From Salvelinus alpinus (lineage: Eukaryota > Chordata > Actinopteri > Salmoniformes > Salmonidae): 64,000 bases of DNA. Positions within the stretch are counted from its first letter, which is position 1. Every line of letters starts with the position of its first letter. Location of the stretch: assembly GCF_045679555.1 (NCBI RefSeq), contig NC_092099.1, positions 11,702,076 through 11,766,075 of the forward strand. Direction: 5' to 3'. Position numbers and translations under genes: made by a program. The notes below the pieces were generated by a model that was given only the letters and a program-made list of their open reading frames with translations, was not told the DNA's origin and ran no database searches. Shown in pieces: positions 1-12,591 of this stretch.

Positions 1-292
1 ATAAAATATATTAAACTAGGCGGCATAGATGGGGTGAGCAGGTGGTCTAAGCTGGTTGCCGTGGCTACATCACAAATATAACCATATTCCTTATTAGGGA
101 TGTGACAAATGCATAACATATATATTAGTGTTTAAAAACAGCCACTTTTTATCATTTATTTAAATGATACATGAATTCACAATGCAGATATGGTCCTGCA
201 TATGACAGCTAGGGAGCAATGCAGTTCCATCTACCAAAGTCATGGCTATCAGACAGAGCTCACCTTACTGCTGTCCCCCAACCCCAGACATT
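1..292. other. AT-rich flank without a recognised feature
   Basis: I see no open frame, splice-bounded exon or familiar repeat here. The next recognisable unit is the SINE that starts at about 293. Confidence 0.5.
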
Positions 293-472
293 GGGGCGGC
301 AGGTAGCCTAGTGGTTAGAGCGTTGGGCCAATAACCGAAAGGTTGCTGGATTGAATCCCCGAGCTGACAAGGTAAAAATCTGTCGTTCTACCCAAGAACA
401 AGGCAGTTAACCCACTGTTCCCCGGTAGGCTGTCATTGTAAATAAGAATTTGTTAAATAAAAAAAATTAAAA
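293..472 (+). repeat. tRNA-derived SINE, HpaI-type salmonid family
   Basis: The head has the tRNA-like A-box stretch 'tagcctagtggttagagcg' and a B-box-like 'ggattgaatcc'. The body contains 'gagctgacaaggtaaaaatc' and 'aaggcagttaacccactg', and the tail is 'aaataagaatttgttaaat' followed by A-rich sequence. I recognise this as the Lys-tRNA-derived HpaI-like SINE common in salmonids. The copy is nearly full length and lies forward. It is not a functional tRNA gene, because the 3' half departs from a cloverleaf. The family name is from memory. Confidence 0.85.
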
Positions 473-612
473 AAACATTGACATCAACACTGATTTTCGA
501 AACGCCGTGCCTTCTTTCTTATGAAGAGCCTGTCTAATGTCTGTTGGGGGCCTGCACTGCTGCCAGCAACGGTTTGGATCTCACAGTTTCTCCCTTTCAG
601 ATGGTTAAGCTT

Positions 613-747
613 TCAGATGGTTGTACTGCCACTATAGCTAAATTCCACCTCACAAAGTTTGCATTTCACCACCTTTTCATTTAACTTCTCAAAGTATTGC
701 CATACAGGACTTCGCTGCTGTCGCTTCCCTGCCTCAGTCTTTGCCAT
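613..747 (-). pseudogene. BED-type zinc finger fragment (ZBED/hAT transposase N-terminus)
   Basis: A minus-strand frame beginning at a Met at 747 reads a basic stretch, then 'SPVWQYFEKL', then a Cys-x2-Cys pair in 'CKLCEVEFSYSGSTT'. This is the first half of a BED zinc finger as found in ZBED proteins and hAT transposases. The second half (His/His or His/Cys) is missing because the frame runs into a stop where 'cagatggttaagctttcagatgg' duplicates a short motif. It is therefore a relic. A hAT-like fragment at about 62.9-63.2 kb, also on the minus strand, could belong to the same family, but nothing links the two directly. Confidence 0.6.
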
Positions 748-787
748 TGTTACAACTGTTAATGCGGAGCACTTTATATCTGTGGCT

Positions 788-955
788 AGGGTTGCAACAT
801 TTGGGGAACTTTCAATAAATTCCCTGGTTTTCCCGAAATCCCGGTTGGAGATTTCTAGAATCAGGAGAGAATAAGCAGAGAATCCAGAATCCTCCAACCA
901 GGATTTCTGGAAAACAAGGGAATTTATAGAAAGTTCCAGGAATTTTGCATCCCTA
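788..955. repeat. Short palindromic repeat family B ('gggttgcaa...ttttgcaaccc'), copy 1
   Basis: The copy starts 'gggttgcaacatttgggg' and ends 'ggaattttgcatccc', so its ends are near inverted repeats. The interior is also self-complementary, with 'cccggttggagatttctaga' against 'ccaaccaggatttctgga'. Related copies occur at about 33985-34078, 46126-46262, 58755-58902 and 61948-62076. It looks like a small non-autonomous DNA element with no coding capacity. Confidence 0.65.
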
Positions 956-2739
956 TCTGTAGCAAAAAATTTGAAAGACGCATATCTCCTACTACTAAAG
1001 TTACAGCATTATTGCATTAGGTATTTGTTTACTTTTTATTTTCCCTTCGTGATGGTGATGATCGGGACCTGTTAGTGGTAGTTTTGTGTTAACTGCACTG
1101 TGACAAATGTTGTAAAAATGTTGTTTTTCAGTTAGGGATTTTTTTCTAAATGTTAACAATCCCAATTTCGTTTAAACATTCTAACCCCTAGTCCCTATAT
1201 AATGCACTACTTTTGACTAGAGCCCTGGTCAAAATTAGTGCACTCTGGAGTAGGGTGCCTTTACGTCACAGGTCAGAGTCATCTAAAGTACAGACACCGA
1301 TTCCTTAATAGTGTACTCTAAAGTGTAATAAACCTTTTATAAAATCCCATAACCATACATATCTAGATTAGCCTGTACATAAATTAATTCAACACAAATG
1401 TAGAGTTATTACAGCACCAATTATGTTGAGATTTGTTAAGGATTAGTCAATCATGTAAATTCCCAGCAGAAATGGATAATAGTCTCTGTGACCGTGAGAT
1501 GTAACACTTTACTGTCATCATCACAGGTTTTATTAGACATACTGAAACGACAAGACTGAAATGACTGCTGAAATGACTGCTGAAATGACTGGTTAAAATG
1601 GTGCAGTATCACATGTATTAAATATGACAAGGAAATATTATGCAGGAAAATGAAAGCCTCTAAAACCAGCCACTCCTGATAAACAATCAGGTAGAAGAAA
1701 ACTACTGTTCTGTCTTTAGACTCTTTATCAGACAGAACACACACAGATGCTGTCCTTAGGGAACTGCTTCGACTGCTTTGTCAATTTCTCTAAAAGCCTT
1801 TATATTCCAGCAGCAGCGATCTGCTAATAAGGTCTCCCTCCATTACCCTCTCAGGCTAACCAACCAGACCGCCCTCAACAACACACATGCAGCATATGGT
1901 TCGACATGAGCGGTGAGGAGCCTGCTGCTTTTATGAGTGGGGGACATCCCTCTTTCTCCCTATCCGTTTCTCCCTCCTCCACGTCAGATCATGACTCAAT
2001 AATCCTCACAAATCTTCTCTCACTCTCTCTATTACCCCAGTGGTTTACGTCGGCCAATTAGCCATCTGCCACCCTGGTGGCGCGGTGCAGTATAGACTGA
2101 GCCTGGTGCTTCTGGCTGGCTGGCTGGCCGCCCAGGGGGAGAGGGGACGGGGAGAGAGGGTTCAGTATACACCCATTGTTCCGGCTGACAGTGGGGGCAT
2201 CGGAGACCATTGTTCTACCCATGCAGCATGCAGCACAGCCGCCATTTACTACTGGGGCCAGGCCAGTCAGTCAGTGTGGTACCACTACCAGGAGGAGGGG
2301 GTTGCCCAGCGATGCAGTACCCAGGCCAGGGCTTGTCACGGTGGGGTGGAACCTGCCTGTCTGTCTGCCTCTCAGACTGCAGGGACACCATGACTCCATT
2401 CAGTTAGCAGTGTTTCATTCCCTTTCACAGATTCTCTTTCATGTGCCAAGATCACAACGCCCTGGCCTGCATTGTTTATGTTTGGTCAGAGCAGATGTGC
2501 AGTGGGTGGGTAGGCCTATACTGTCTCAATTGTCAATGCATGACCTGGCAAAATAGGGACTGCACTGAGGTAGCCTAGACATCAAATGATCATTGTAACA
2601 ATCATGTAATAATGATCTGTTACTTTTAATTGTATGGGTCTATTACTAAGGGGGAAATTAAGTGAAAACTTAACAAAGCAAAGCGAGCCGTGTGAATTAA
2701 TGTAAATATTTTTCCTGACACTGGGGAGCCAATTACACT
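956..2739. other. No recognised gene
   Basis: The frames of about 100-126 codons at 2040-2556 overlap in several phases, look low in complexity and resemble no family I know. One half-copy of palindromic family A lies at 1188-1262. Positions 1557-1600 hold an imperfect 'actgctgaaatg' tandem triplication. Confidence 0.5.
1188..1262. repeat. Palindromic family A, degenerate copy
   Basis: The segment reads 'tccctatataatgcactac', 'ttttgactagagccctggtc' and 'agtgcactctggagtagggt'. This is the core of the hairpin family whose full form starts 'cccaaatggcaccctattcc' and ends with its reverse complement. The outer ends are lost here. Confidence 0.7.
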
Positions 2740-2826
2740 GAGATGTTTTATGTGATGTTTTATGTGATGTTTTATGTTTTATGTGATGTTTTATGTGCAT
2801 GTGATGTTTTATGTGCATGTGATGCG
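2740..2826. repeat. 12-bp minisatellite (atgttttatgtg)
   Basis: About seven imperfect tandem copies of 'atgttttatgtg' occur, some shortened to 6 bp and some with an extra 'catgtg'. The open frames across it come from the periodicity and are not genes. Confidence 0.8.
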
Positions 2827-3460
2827 CCACACATGAATCTGGTGACTGAGTGCATGGAGTGCCTCATCTGCAGTGCCATGATATTACCTAACAAAGTGGA
2901 GCTATCCAAATCAAATCAAATGTTATTGTTCACATACACATATTTAGCAGATGTTATTGCAGGTGTAGCGAAATGCTTGTGTTCCTAGCTCCAACAGTGT
3001 AGGAGTATCTAACAATTCACAACAATACACACAAATCTAAAAGTAAAATAATGGAATTAAGAAATATATACAGTGGGGAGAACAAGTATTTGATACACTG
3101 CCGATTTTGCAGGTTTTCCTACTTTTCCTACCGTGACACCTACTTACAAAGCATGTAGAGGTCTGTAAATTTTATCATAGGTACACTTCAACTGTGAGAG
3201 ACGAAATCTATAAAAAAGAATCCAGAAAATCACATTGTATGATTTTTAAGTAATTAATTTGCATTTTATTGCATGACATAAGTATTTGATCACCTACCAA
3301 CCAGTAAGAATTCCGGCTCTCACAGACCTGTTAGTTTTTCTTTAAGAAGCCCTCCTGTTCTCCACTCATTACCTGTATTGACTGCACCTGTTTGAACTCG
3401 TTACCTGTATAAAAGACACCTTTCCCCACACTCAATCAAACAGACTCCAACCTCTCCACA

Positions 3461-4477
<1,017 letters not shown>

Positions 4478-5062
4478 GTTCTGCTTTTCTGATGTATCAA
4501 ATACTTATGTCATGCAATAAAATGCAAATGAATTACTTAAAAATCATACAATGTGATTTTCTGGATTTTCACAGTTGAAGTGTACCTATGATAAAAATTA
4601 CAGACCTCTACATGCTTTGGAAGTAGGTGTCACGCTCTGTCCTTAGTTCCGTGTTTGGTCTCCGGTACGCCGTTTCGGCCCAGGGTGCCCTGCGCCGGCT
4701 CTGCGTGCTGTGTCTCCGGGGCGCTGGGAGGGTGCAGTGCGCCCTATGCCTGCGCTCCGCCCGTGCCGGGCGAATGTGGGCATTGAGCCTAAGGGAGAGG
4801 AGCGAATGGTATGCTCCCCCACAGCCCGGTTCAACCTGTGCCTGCACTCTGGAGGGTCCGGGCTAAAGTGGTCATCCAGCCTGGAGGAGTGGTGCCAAGG
4901 CTGCGCTCCAGTGCTCCCCCACAGCCCGGTCCATCCGGTGCCTCCTCCACGCACCAGGCCTCCTGTAGATCTCCCCAGCCTGGTGGGTCCTGTGGCAGCC
5001 CCATGCACCAGGCTGTCTCTCCGTCTCCTCCCTCCAGGTTCTCTCTCCAGTCCGGAGCTGCC

Positions 5063-5156
5063 AGAGCCGCCCGCCTGTCCGGCGCTGCCGGAGTCTCCCG
5101 CCTGTCCGGCGCTGCCGGAGTCTCCCGCCTGTGCGGCGCTGCCGGAGTCTCCCGCT
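5063..5156. repeat. 27-bp tandem repeat inside the LTR element
   Basis: Three and a half units of 'ctgtccggcgctgccggagt' plus 'ctcccgc' lie in tandem. In one plus frame the unit encodes 'LSGAAGVSR'. It sits in the GC-rich internal remnant of the LTR retrotransposon. Confidence 0.75.
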
Positions 5157-5369
5157 TATTCAGGGACCGCTGTAAGGGTCCCCAGTCCAGGGTCGGCGGT
5201 GAGGGTCGCCACTCCAGAGGCACCACATAAGTGGGCCAAGACTAAGGTGGAGTGGGGTCTACGTCCCGCACCAGAGCCGCCACCGCGGTGAAATGCCCAC
5301 CCAGACCCTCCCCTATAGGTTCAGGTTTTGCGGCCGGAGTCCGCACCTTTGGGGGGGGGGGGGGGGTAC

Positions 5370-5728
5370 TGTCACGTTCTGACCTTAGTTCCTTTTTTAT
5401 GTCTCCTTTTTGGTTTGGTCAGGGCGTGAGCTGGGGTGGGCATTCAATGTTTTGTTTTAGGTTTTGTATTTCTGTGTTTGGCCTGGTGTGGTTCCCAATC
5501 AGAGGCAGCTGTCTATCGTTGTCTCTGATTGAGAAGCATAGCCTGTTCCCATCTGTGTTTGTGGGTAGTTGTTTTGTGTTTGGTCACCTGATAGGACTGT
5601 TTCCTTTTTTTGGTGTTTTCTCCTTTGTTAATTTTGTGTTCAGTTTAATATATTCAACACGGACACGTGCCACGCTGCATTTTGGTCCGATCCTTCATAC
5701 TCCTCGTCAGAAGAAGAAAATCGTTACA
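5370..5728 (+). repeat. 3' long terminal repeat (359 bp)
   Basis: It begins 'tgtcacgttctgacc' right after a G-tract and ends 'gttaca'. The core 'cagctgtctatcgttgtctc' also occurs in the solo LTR at 15421-15763. That shared block of about 20 bases within similar flanks supports a single family. Confidence 0.85.
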
Positions 5729-6138
5729 GTAGGAAAACCTGCAAAATCGGCAGTGTATCAAATACTTGTTCTCCCCACTGTAAATATTAGATTGAGCAAT
5801 GGCGGAGTGGCATTGACTAAAATACAGTATAATAGAATATACACTGCTCAAAAAAATAAAGGGAACACTTAAACAACACAATGTAACTCCAAGTCAATCA
5901 CACTTCTGTGAAATCAAACTGTCCACTTAGGAAGCAACACTGATTGACAATAAATTTCACATGCTGTTGTGCAAATGGAATAGACAAAAGGTGGAAATTA
6001 TAGGCAATTAGCAAGACACCCCCAAAAAAGGAGTGATTCTGCAGGTGGTGACCACAGACCACTTCTCAGTTCCTATGCTTCCTGGCTGATGTTTTGGTCA
6101 CTTTTGAATGCTGGCGGTGCTCTCACTCTAGTGGTAGC

Positions 6139-6422
6139 ATGAGACGGAGTCTACAACCCACACAAGTGGCTCAGGTAGTGCAGTTCATCCAGGATGGCAC
6201 ATCAATGCGAGCTGTGGCAAAAAGGTTTGCTGTGTCTGTCAGCGTAGTGTCCAGAGCATGGAGGCGCTACCAGGAGACAGGCCAGTACATCAGGAGACGT
6301 GGAGGAGGCCGTAGGAGGGCAACAACCCAGCAGCAGGACCGCTACCTCCGCCTTTGTGCAAGGAGGTGCACTGCCAGAGCCCTGCAAAATGACCTCCAGC
6401 AGGCCACAAATGTGCATGTGTC
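6139..6422 (+). pseudogene. Inverted duplicate of the transposase N-terminus (left arm)
   Basis: A plus-strand Met opens '[17 protein letters not shown]', followed by a helix-turn-helix region ('[19 protein letters not shown]') and an Arg-rich linker. After the arm ends near residue 95 ('NVHVSA') the frame enters unrelated antisense sequence. It is an exact mirror of the functional-looking N-terminus in the right arm. It could at most encode a DNA-binding fragment without catalytic residues. Confidence 0.85.
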
Positions 6423-7114
6423 AGCATATGGTCTCACAAGGGCTCTGAGGATCTCATCTCGGTACCTAATGGCAGTCAGGCTACCTCTGGCGAGCACATG
6501 GAGGGCTGTGCGGCCCCACAAAGAAATGCCACCCCACACCATGACTGACCCATCGCCAAACCGGTCATGCTGGAGGATGTTGCAGGCAGCAGAACGTTCT
6601 CCACGGCGTCTCCAGACTCTGTCACGTCTGTCACATGTGCTCATGTGCTCAGTGTGAACCTGCTTTCATCTGTGAAGAGCACAGGGCTCCAGTGGCGAAT
6701 TTGCCAATCTTGGTGTTCTCTGGCAAATGCCAAACGTCCTGCACGGTGTTGGGCTGTAAGCACAACCCCCACCTGTGGACGTCGGGCCCTCATACCACCC
6801 TCATGGAGTCTGTTTCTGACCGTTTGAGCAGACACATGCACATTTGTGGCCTGCTGGAGGTCATTTTGCAGGGCTCTGGCAGTGCACCTCCTTGCACAAA
6901 GGCGGAGGTAGCGGTCCTGCTGCTGGGTTGTTGCCCTCCTACGGCCTCCTCCACGTCTCCTGATGTACTGGCCTGTCTCCTGGTAGCGCCTCCATGCTCT
7001 GGACACTACGCTGACAGACACAGCAAACCTTTTTGCCACAGCTCGCATTGATGTGCCATCCTGGATGAACTGCACTACCTGAGCCACTTGTGTGGGTTGT
7101 AGACTCCGTCTCAT
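6423..7114 (-). pseudogene. Tc1-like transposase lacking its C-terminal catalytic part
   Basis: On the minus strand the Met at 7114 opens the same N-terminus as the left arm. It continues through '[17 protein letters not shown]' to the first catalytic Asp in '[12 protein letters not shown]'. There a frameshift near 6643 moves reading to a second frame with '[13 protein letters not shown]' and '[15 protein letters not shown]'. The sequence then breaks into the inverted left arm. The second Asp ('HDN' block) and the Glu ('SPDLNPIE' block) expected in the family are absent. The element is non-autonomous. Confidence 0.88.
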
Positions 7115-7560
7115 GCTACCACTAGAGTGAGAGTACCGCCAGCATTCAAAAGTGACCAAAACATCAGCCAGGAAGCATAGGAACTGAGAAGTGGTCTGTG
7201 GTCACCACCTGCAGAATCACTCCTTTTTTGGGGGTGTCTTGCTAATTGCCTATAATTTCCACCTTTTGTCTATTCCATTTGCACAACAGCATGTGAAATG
7301 TATTGTCAATCAGTGTTGCTTCCTAAGTGGACAGTTTGATTTCACAGAAGTGTGATTGACTTGGAGTTACATTGTGTTGTTTAAGTGTTCCCTTTATTTT
7401 TTTGAGCAGTGTAGTATATACATATGAGATGAGTAAAGCAGTACGTAAACATTATTTAAACATTATTAAAGTGACTAGTGTTCCATTATTAAGGTGGCCA
7501 GTGATTCCAAGTCTATGTATACAGGGCAGCAGCCTCTAAGGTGCAGGGCTGCATAACGGT

Positions 7561-9239
7561 TAACCTTAGCTTTTAAATTAAATGAAAAAGCATCGCCCCT
7601 CACCAAACGGTGACTGTGAGCTCAGATAATAAGCATCAGAACCTAAGCCTAACCGTCCAGTCCAGGCAGCCTTTGTGTCATTGGGTACATCCCAAATGGC
7701 AGCCTATTCCCTATATAGGTAGTGCACTATATAGGGAATATGGTGCCATTTGGGACACAAGCACTGGCTCCCTAAGGGAGCAGGTCCTATATCACACGGT
7801 GAAGTGGAAAATGAAAAAGGTCCTGGGGGCACCAGGGTCAACCAGCTGCCCCAGCAGATTTGAGCAAGCTGTGTGACTACACACACACTACACCCCACTC
7901 TCATATTTAGCACCAAAACACTGGCCAGGGCTTTTAATAATGAATAGAGCTAACCCTCTACAACGCCCAATAGCCACTAAGGAACTGTGTAAATATAATT
8001 TGGGTTTTATAACCCTATTTTAATACAAAATGTAGGTCTAATTGTGTTATCAATTCATTTGGTTAATAAGCCTACTTCATATTCACAATGTCGGAAGGTC
8101 CAATCAGCTAAAGTAGCCCCTTTCAACCCAGATGCTCTGGAGTTTTTTTCTCAGCTTGACTTATTTCTTGCAGACTGAAATGCTAAAGCAAATCAGATAC
8201 TAATCCACGAGTTTGCCTCTGTCAATCTTCAGCAATTATTATCCAGAATGATGATGGCCCTTCCTCTGCTAGGGAACTACTTAAAAGCCAAGAGCAGCAG
8301 CCAAAATTACCCAGCAAAGTGATTGCCATGGCTACCAATTACATATAATCAAAAAGGCAGACGGAGGGAGAAATACAGTTCTACACGGCCCTCTGATTAC
8401 TTTGTGAGCCTTAAGAGGAAAAGACCTATGTCATGTACACAAGAAAATGCTCCGACTCGGAATCCACTTTACAAAGAGGGGTGAATTAAAGTTCGCGTTC
8501 AAGGTTAATCTACCTCTAAGCTCCGAATAAGCAGGCCTGGAGTCTCCTGTGAGGCTCAGGACATAAACCCACTTCAGCGCTCTTTCAGCTGGCCGTTGTG
8601 AATGGATTACTACTCATTCAGCCACATAATGTCTTTCTCTCGCACGGTAAACACCCACTCCTGGTTGGTGCTGTGGTTGAGTGGGACCGGGCAAGAGGCC
8701 TTTCATGGTTTATGGTCTCTCCCCCTGCCTGCCTGCCCCCAGGGTAGGGCCTGCCATGTTGTATCAATACAACTATCAATGATAGATCGTAGTTGGAGAA
8801 ACAGGAGCAGATGTCCTCTTTTGGTCTCCACTGTACCACCACAGCAAAGTCATATTCCTCGCCAGTGGCTTTTACAGATCTCGCCATCTGGGAGTCATTT
8901 CAATTCCATCTTGGTGTAGAAGAAGAAAAAGCCAGTGCTGCTGTAGTGTGGTTCTGCAGACCTTGACACCAAAGGCAGAATGTATCTGAGCCCGGGGCGC
9001 CACTTTTCCCCCAGCTTGTGTTTTGTCCCACTTCCTGGTTCTTATCTGCTCTCCACCTACAGTGGAGGATGCCTGATAGATTATGCCCCAGTTACAATGA
9101 GGATGCTTTGCATAAAAACAGTAAGAGCCTTTCCAGTATGACCTCCCTCTGAGGAAAGAGGAAGGGAGCTCCTACTCTCATTCTAACTGACTTACAAAAA
9201 AGGAGGGAACACAGTCAGACAGCCACAACTGAAAGAATA
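7561..9239. other. No recognised gene; one palindromic family A copy
   Basis: A compact family A hairpin is at 7686-7762. The rest is unassigned. A minus-strand frame at 8618-8887 ('GEEYDFAVVVQWRPKEDICS') looks protein-like but has no convincing splice sites or family match, so I did not call it. If the exon at 10501-10567 is kalrn, this stretch would be kalrn intron 1. Confidence 0.45.
7686..7762. repeat. Palindromic family A, compact copy
   Basis: 'cccaaatggcagcctattcc' is followed directly by 'gggaatatggtgccatttgg' with only a short 'gtagtgcac' loop. The middle part of the usual 100-115 bp hairpin is missing. Confidence 0.85.
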
Positions 9240-9392
9240 GGGCACCCTATTCCCTTTATAGTGCACTACTTCACCCTATTCCACTACCTTTGACCAGTGT
9301 ATTCCCTATAGTGCACTACATTTGACCAGAGCCAAGGCCCTGGACAAACTTAGTGCATTATTTAGGGAATAGGGTGCCATTTGGGATGCAGA
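9240..9392. repeat. Palindromic family A, copy with internal duplication
   Basis: The copy starts 'gggcaccctattcccttta' and ends 'agggtgccatttgggatgc'. The left arm is partly repeated ('agtgcactactt' then 'agtgcactacat'), which makes it longer than the typical copy. Confidence 0.8.
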
Positions 9393-9598
9393 CCTAGTCT
9401 TTTGCCCGGCCCTAATAACCACTTATCCCACTGATTAAGCTGTAAATGGAGATACATATTTTTGTGTGAGATGGGAACTACTTCGTATTGGGTGTGTGGC
9501 GGCAGAGATGGGTGTGATTCCCATGCACTAGACTAGAGTGAGATGGAGAGGCAGGGTGTGTCCTCCCTTCTCCAGTAGAGCAGGCAGAATGTGTGCGA

Positions 9599-9721
<123 letters not shown>

Positions 9722-9947
9722 CAGACTGCTCAGGGATACACATTGTGTAGAGGCACTAAACATGAGCAGTGTCAGACTGCTGGGGTTGTCCCTGAGAAAC
9801 TGCCTTTCCACTGTGATGGGAGTCCCCCACTAACGGTTACAGGCACCCATTTAACATTAAGCAGTCCAGGGTGTGTATACTCTACTTTATGAATGGCATA
9901 AGATCATCTTAACTTCCCCTGATGACAAGTGTTTACTAACACAAACT

Positions 9948-10500
<553 letters not shown>

Positions 10501-10567
10501 CTGTTTTGAAAAACGCATCCGTATCGGAATCATTTGGACCCTCCTCGGCTCCTTCAGCTGAATTCAT
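10501..10567 (-). CDS. kalrn: First coding exon, probably kalirin (kalrn), partial
   Basis: On the minus strand an ATG at 10567 opens 22 codons reading 'MNSAEGAEEGPNDSDTDAFF' then 'KT'. They end one base into a codon at AAAACAG|GTAGGA, a good 5' splice site. The acidic leader ending in Asp-x-Asp-Ala-Phe-Phe-Lys-Thr-Gly resembles the end of exon 1 in TRIO/kalirin Rho-GEFs ('AAFFRSG' in TRIO), which joins the CRAL-TRIO-domain exon with the same phase. In human, as I recall, KALRN lies head to head with ROPN1, and here ropn1 starts 2 kb away on the other strand. Kalirin is a Rac/Rho exchange factor acting in actin and synapse organisation. No downstream exon is in the window, so the name is an inference. 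Confidence 0.6.
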
Positions 10568-12560
10568 GTTTTCTCCTTGAGGATGTCAGAGACAATGTAG
10601 CGCGAAATATATCCAGTGATTACTATAACCAAATCAGTGCACGAGCTTCTTCATGTTCTTGAGTTCTTTGTCACAGCTGTTCGCTTTCCAGTCGTGGGTT
10701 CCCGTCCTTGTTACGAGCTCCAAGGAGCAGGGCTGTATTTTGCGCTCTATTGTTTAAAACTCTACCTCCTCCTCTCGCAGCCCCAGCGCCACAAAAGGAA
10801 CCCAAGGCGCGTGTGACACAATGAAGATCCCGTAATATTGCAAATGGGTTGTTCTACTGGCAAATCAACGGATTTATTCTAAACGCCATACGTCTTGAGT
10901 ATAATATAGCCGGAGCAGCTGTAGCCTACAAAGACAAGGCATCAGCATGTGGTTGCATTAGAACGGTTTCTTGGCAGTTCATTCTAGTGATGTCACGAAA
11001 TCTGCATAATGGAACTGGTCTGGCTATATAAAAAAAAAGCATCAACATGATTTTACATCTGTACGTTTTCTGGGGGGAAAAAAACGTATAATAGCAGGCT
11101 AATATCCGTATATTCCAACAAATTAATTGTATTCTTATTGATTGTAAAATCCACTAATCGCGCAGATACAAGCAGTATCATCAGGGGTGTATTCCTAACA
11201 ATAGCTCAGAATCGGACCCCTCCGCACACTCCTCCGCCCCTAAACACACGCCCCCTAAACAAACTCCTTTCCCTTTTCACGTAATTGCTGGTGAGTAAAG
11301 TGCTCGCTGTAGAGAAAGTTTACACAAGAAGCCATGTAATTAAATATAACTACTTTCTACAAACCTATGTTTTTTTGAGGGGGGCAATCACAAAATGTAA
11401 AGTCACGCTGCTAAGGATCATGACTAGAAAAAAACGATTTGTTAATCTATTGGCCAACTACACATTTCGCTCCCTTCATCCCATGAGTTAACAAGACCAC
11501 GTCCTGTTATTCAAATGCCCATTCTTGGTCCCGCTGATGCCCTCTATCGAGAGATATGCCATAATATGCCTAATTGGGAGGAAATTCGATATGGAAGCAC
11601 ATGGGAACTATCCCAAAAGTCATTCTATGACATTTAGTAGCCTGATTCTTGTCAGCAGTTTCCGGTGGATTTGAATTAAGTATTTGTGTAGCTTTCCCCA
11701 AACATGAAAGTAAATTAAAGTTAAGGTTCGCTGTTGATATTTCATTAGGCTTTTAAAATAAAAAATGAATCGCATTCAATGTGGCACTGTGATCACGCTG
11801 TTGTCTGTCTGCTAGATAAAAAGCTAAACATTACCATCTAGTGGTAGCCTAGTGTTTTCTGTAGACCACCAACAACGTGAGACAGCGCAATTAAGCCTGC
11901 ACGTCACAAGAACGTCAAGCTAGCGGCGTTACTTGGCTACCTACCTGGCAGGTATTCGTTTAAAAATAAACATATTAAACAGAAACGGAGAGGAGTAGGC
12001 TATACTAGATGTGTTTTCTTTCTTGGGATAGAGCTAAAAGAGTTTAAGTAAGTTTTAAAACATTTATTATTTCTTATTTATGTTGGAATTCATACCTATG
12101 TTAAAAAAACATACCTGTGCTCATTTGCAGAGAAACACATTGGATTGTTACCACTAAAGCTAATTGTTAGTCCTAAAGAAAACATTTTGGGGAAAAAAGA
12201 TGGGGCTTAACGTTACATTTTCTATCAAGGCAAACTTCAAAAACAGAGAGATGAACTTCTTGATAAAAAAAACACTTGATTTACTTGTAAAAACAGCATG
12301 ACAAACCAATTCATCCGGGCATCAGGATTTGAATGGTGACATTGGGGCTCTATAAATCACTTTTAGGTTGCCACAAATAACAATCAAAAACATGTAACAT
12401 AATTAAATTAAATAACAGCATAATGAAATGATATAGGGTTGTGGACATAAAGTTAATTAATGAAAAGAAAAACTGAAAAAGTTAGCTATATAGCTAGTAG
12501 ATGAAAAAACTTTGATAAAATGCCTCTCTCGCTCTCTCTCTCTCGCTCTCTCTCTCTCAG
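10568..12560. promoter_or_regulatory. Head-to-head intergenic region between the kalrn-like exon and ropn1
   Basis: About 2 kb separates two divergent starts, so promoters of both genes are expected here. A GC-richer patch with CpGs lies at about 10680-10820 next to the minus-strand exon. A possible ropn1 5' non-coding exon ends near 11950 ('ctacctggcag|gtattcg'), but I cannot confirm it. I see no clear TATA box or named factor site. The 1990-bp size and the presence of both promoters are inferences from gene orientation only. Confidence 0.45.
12520..12558 (+). repeat. CT-rich microsatellite forming the 3' splice-site polypyrimidine tract
   Basis: The run 'cctctctcgctctctctctc' followed by more 'tcgctctctctctctc' ends directly at the AG of the ropn1 first coding exon acceptor (12559-12560). 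It is both a simple repeat and, in position, the pyrimidine tract. Confidence 0.8.
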
Positions 12561-12591
12561 AACACTTTTAGGACCCTCTGTGTTCCCAGAC

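Larger units (their letters stand above)
4628..5728 (+). mobile_element. Internally deleted LTR retrotransposon remnant
   Basis: The insert starts 'tgtcacgctctg' and ends 'aaaatcgttaca' (TG...CA). It is flanked by the 5-bp duplication GTAGG (4623-4627 and 5729-5733), as expected of integrase-mediated insertion. A complete 3' LTR runs 5370-5728, preceded by a run of G that resembles a polypurine tract. Only the first few tens of bases of the 5' LTR remain before GC-rich internal sequence, so most of gag-pol is gone. The Pro-rich frames at 4643-5291 are probably from the 3' end of the internal region. A solo LTR of what appears to be the same family is at 15421-15763. Confidence 0.85.
5842..7411 (-). 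mobile_element. Foldback Tc1-like transposon with 581-bp inverted arms
   Basis: The element starts 'cactgctcaaaaaaataaag' and ends with the exact reverse complement, flanked by TA (5840-5841 and 7412-7413). The inverted repeat does not stop after the usual termini. Positions 5842-6422 pair with 7411-6831 with no indel and only a few mismatches by eye, for example near 5953 and 6119. Each arm therefore carries the 5' non-coding region plus the transposase N-terminus. Between the arms lie 408 bp of unique middle transposase sequence, read on the minus strand. Confidence 0.92.

Noticed and set aside
293-365. A tRNA gene
   Set aside because: The A- and B-box-like sequences belong to a SINE head. 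The remaining sequence does not fold as a tRNA, and a SINE body and tail follow.
2040-2556. Overlapping frames of 117 and 126 codons
   Set aside because: They lie in different phases over the same GC-rich DNA with no splice sites, family match or repeat identity.
4643-5291. Pro/Ala-rich frames up to 193 codons on both strands
   Set aside because: They lie in the GC-rich internal remnant of an LTR element and include a 27-bp tandem repeat. There is no intact gene.
8618-8887. Minus frame with 'GEEYDFAVVVQWRPKEDICS' as a possible exon
   Set aside because: The segment looks protein-like, but I found no good acceptor/donor pair and no family. It could not be tied to the kalrn-like exon.
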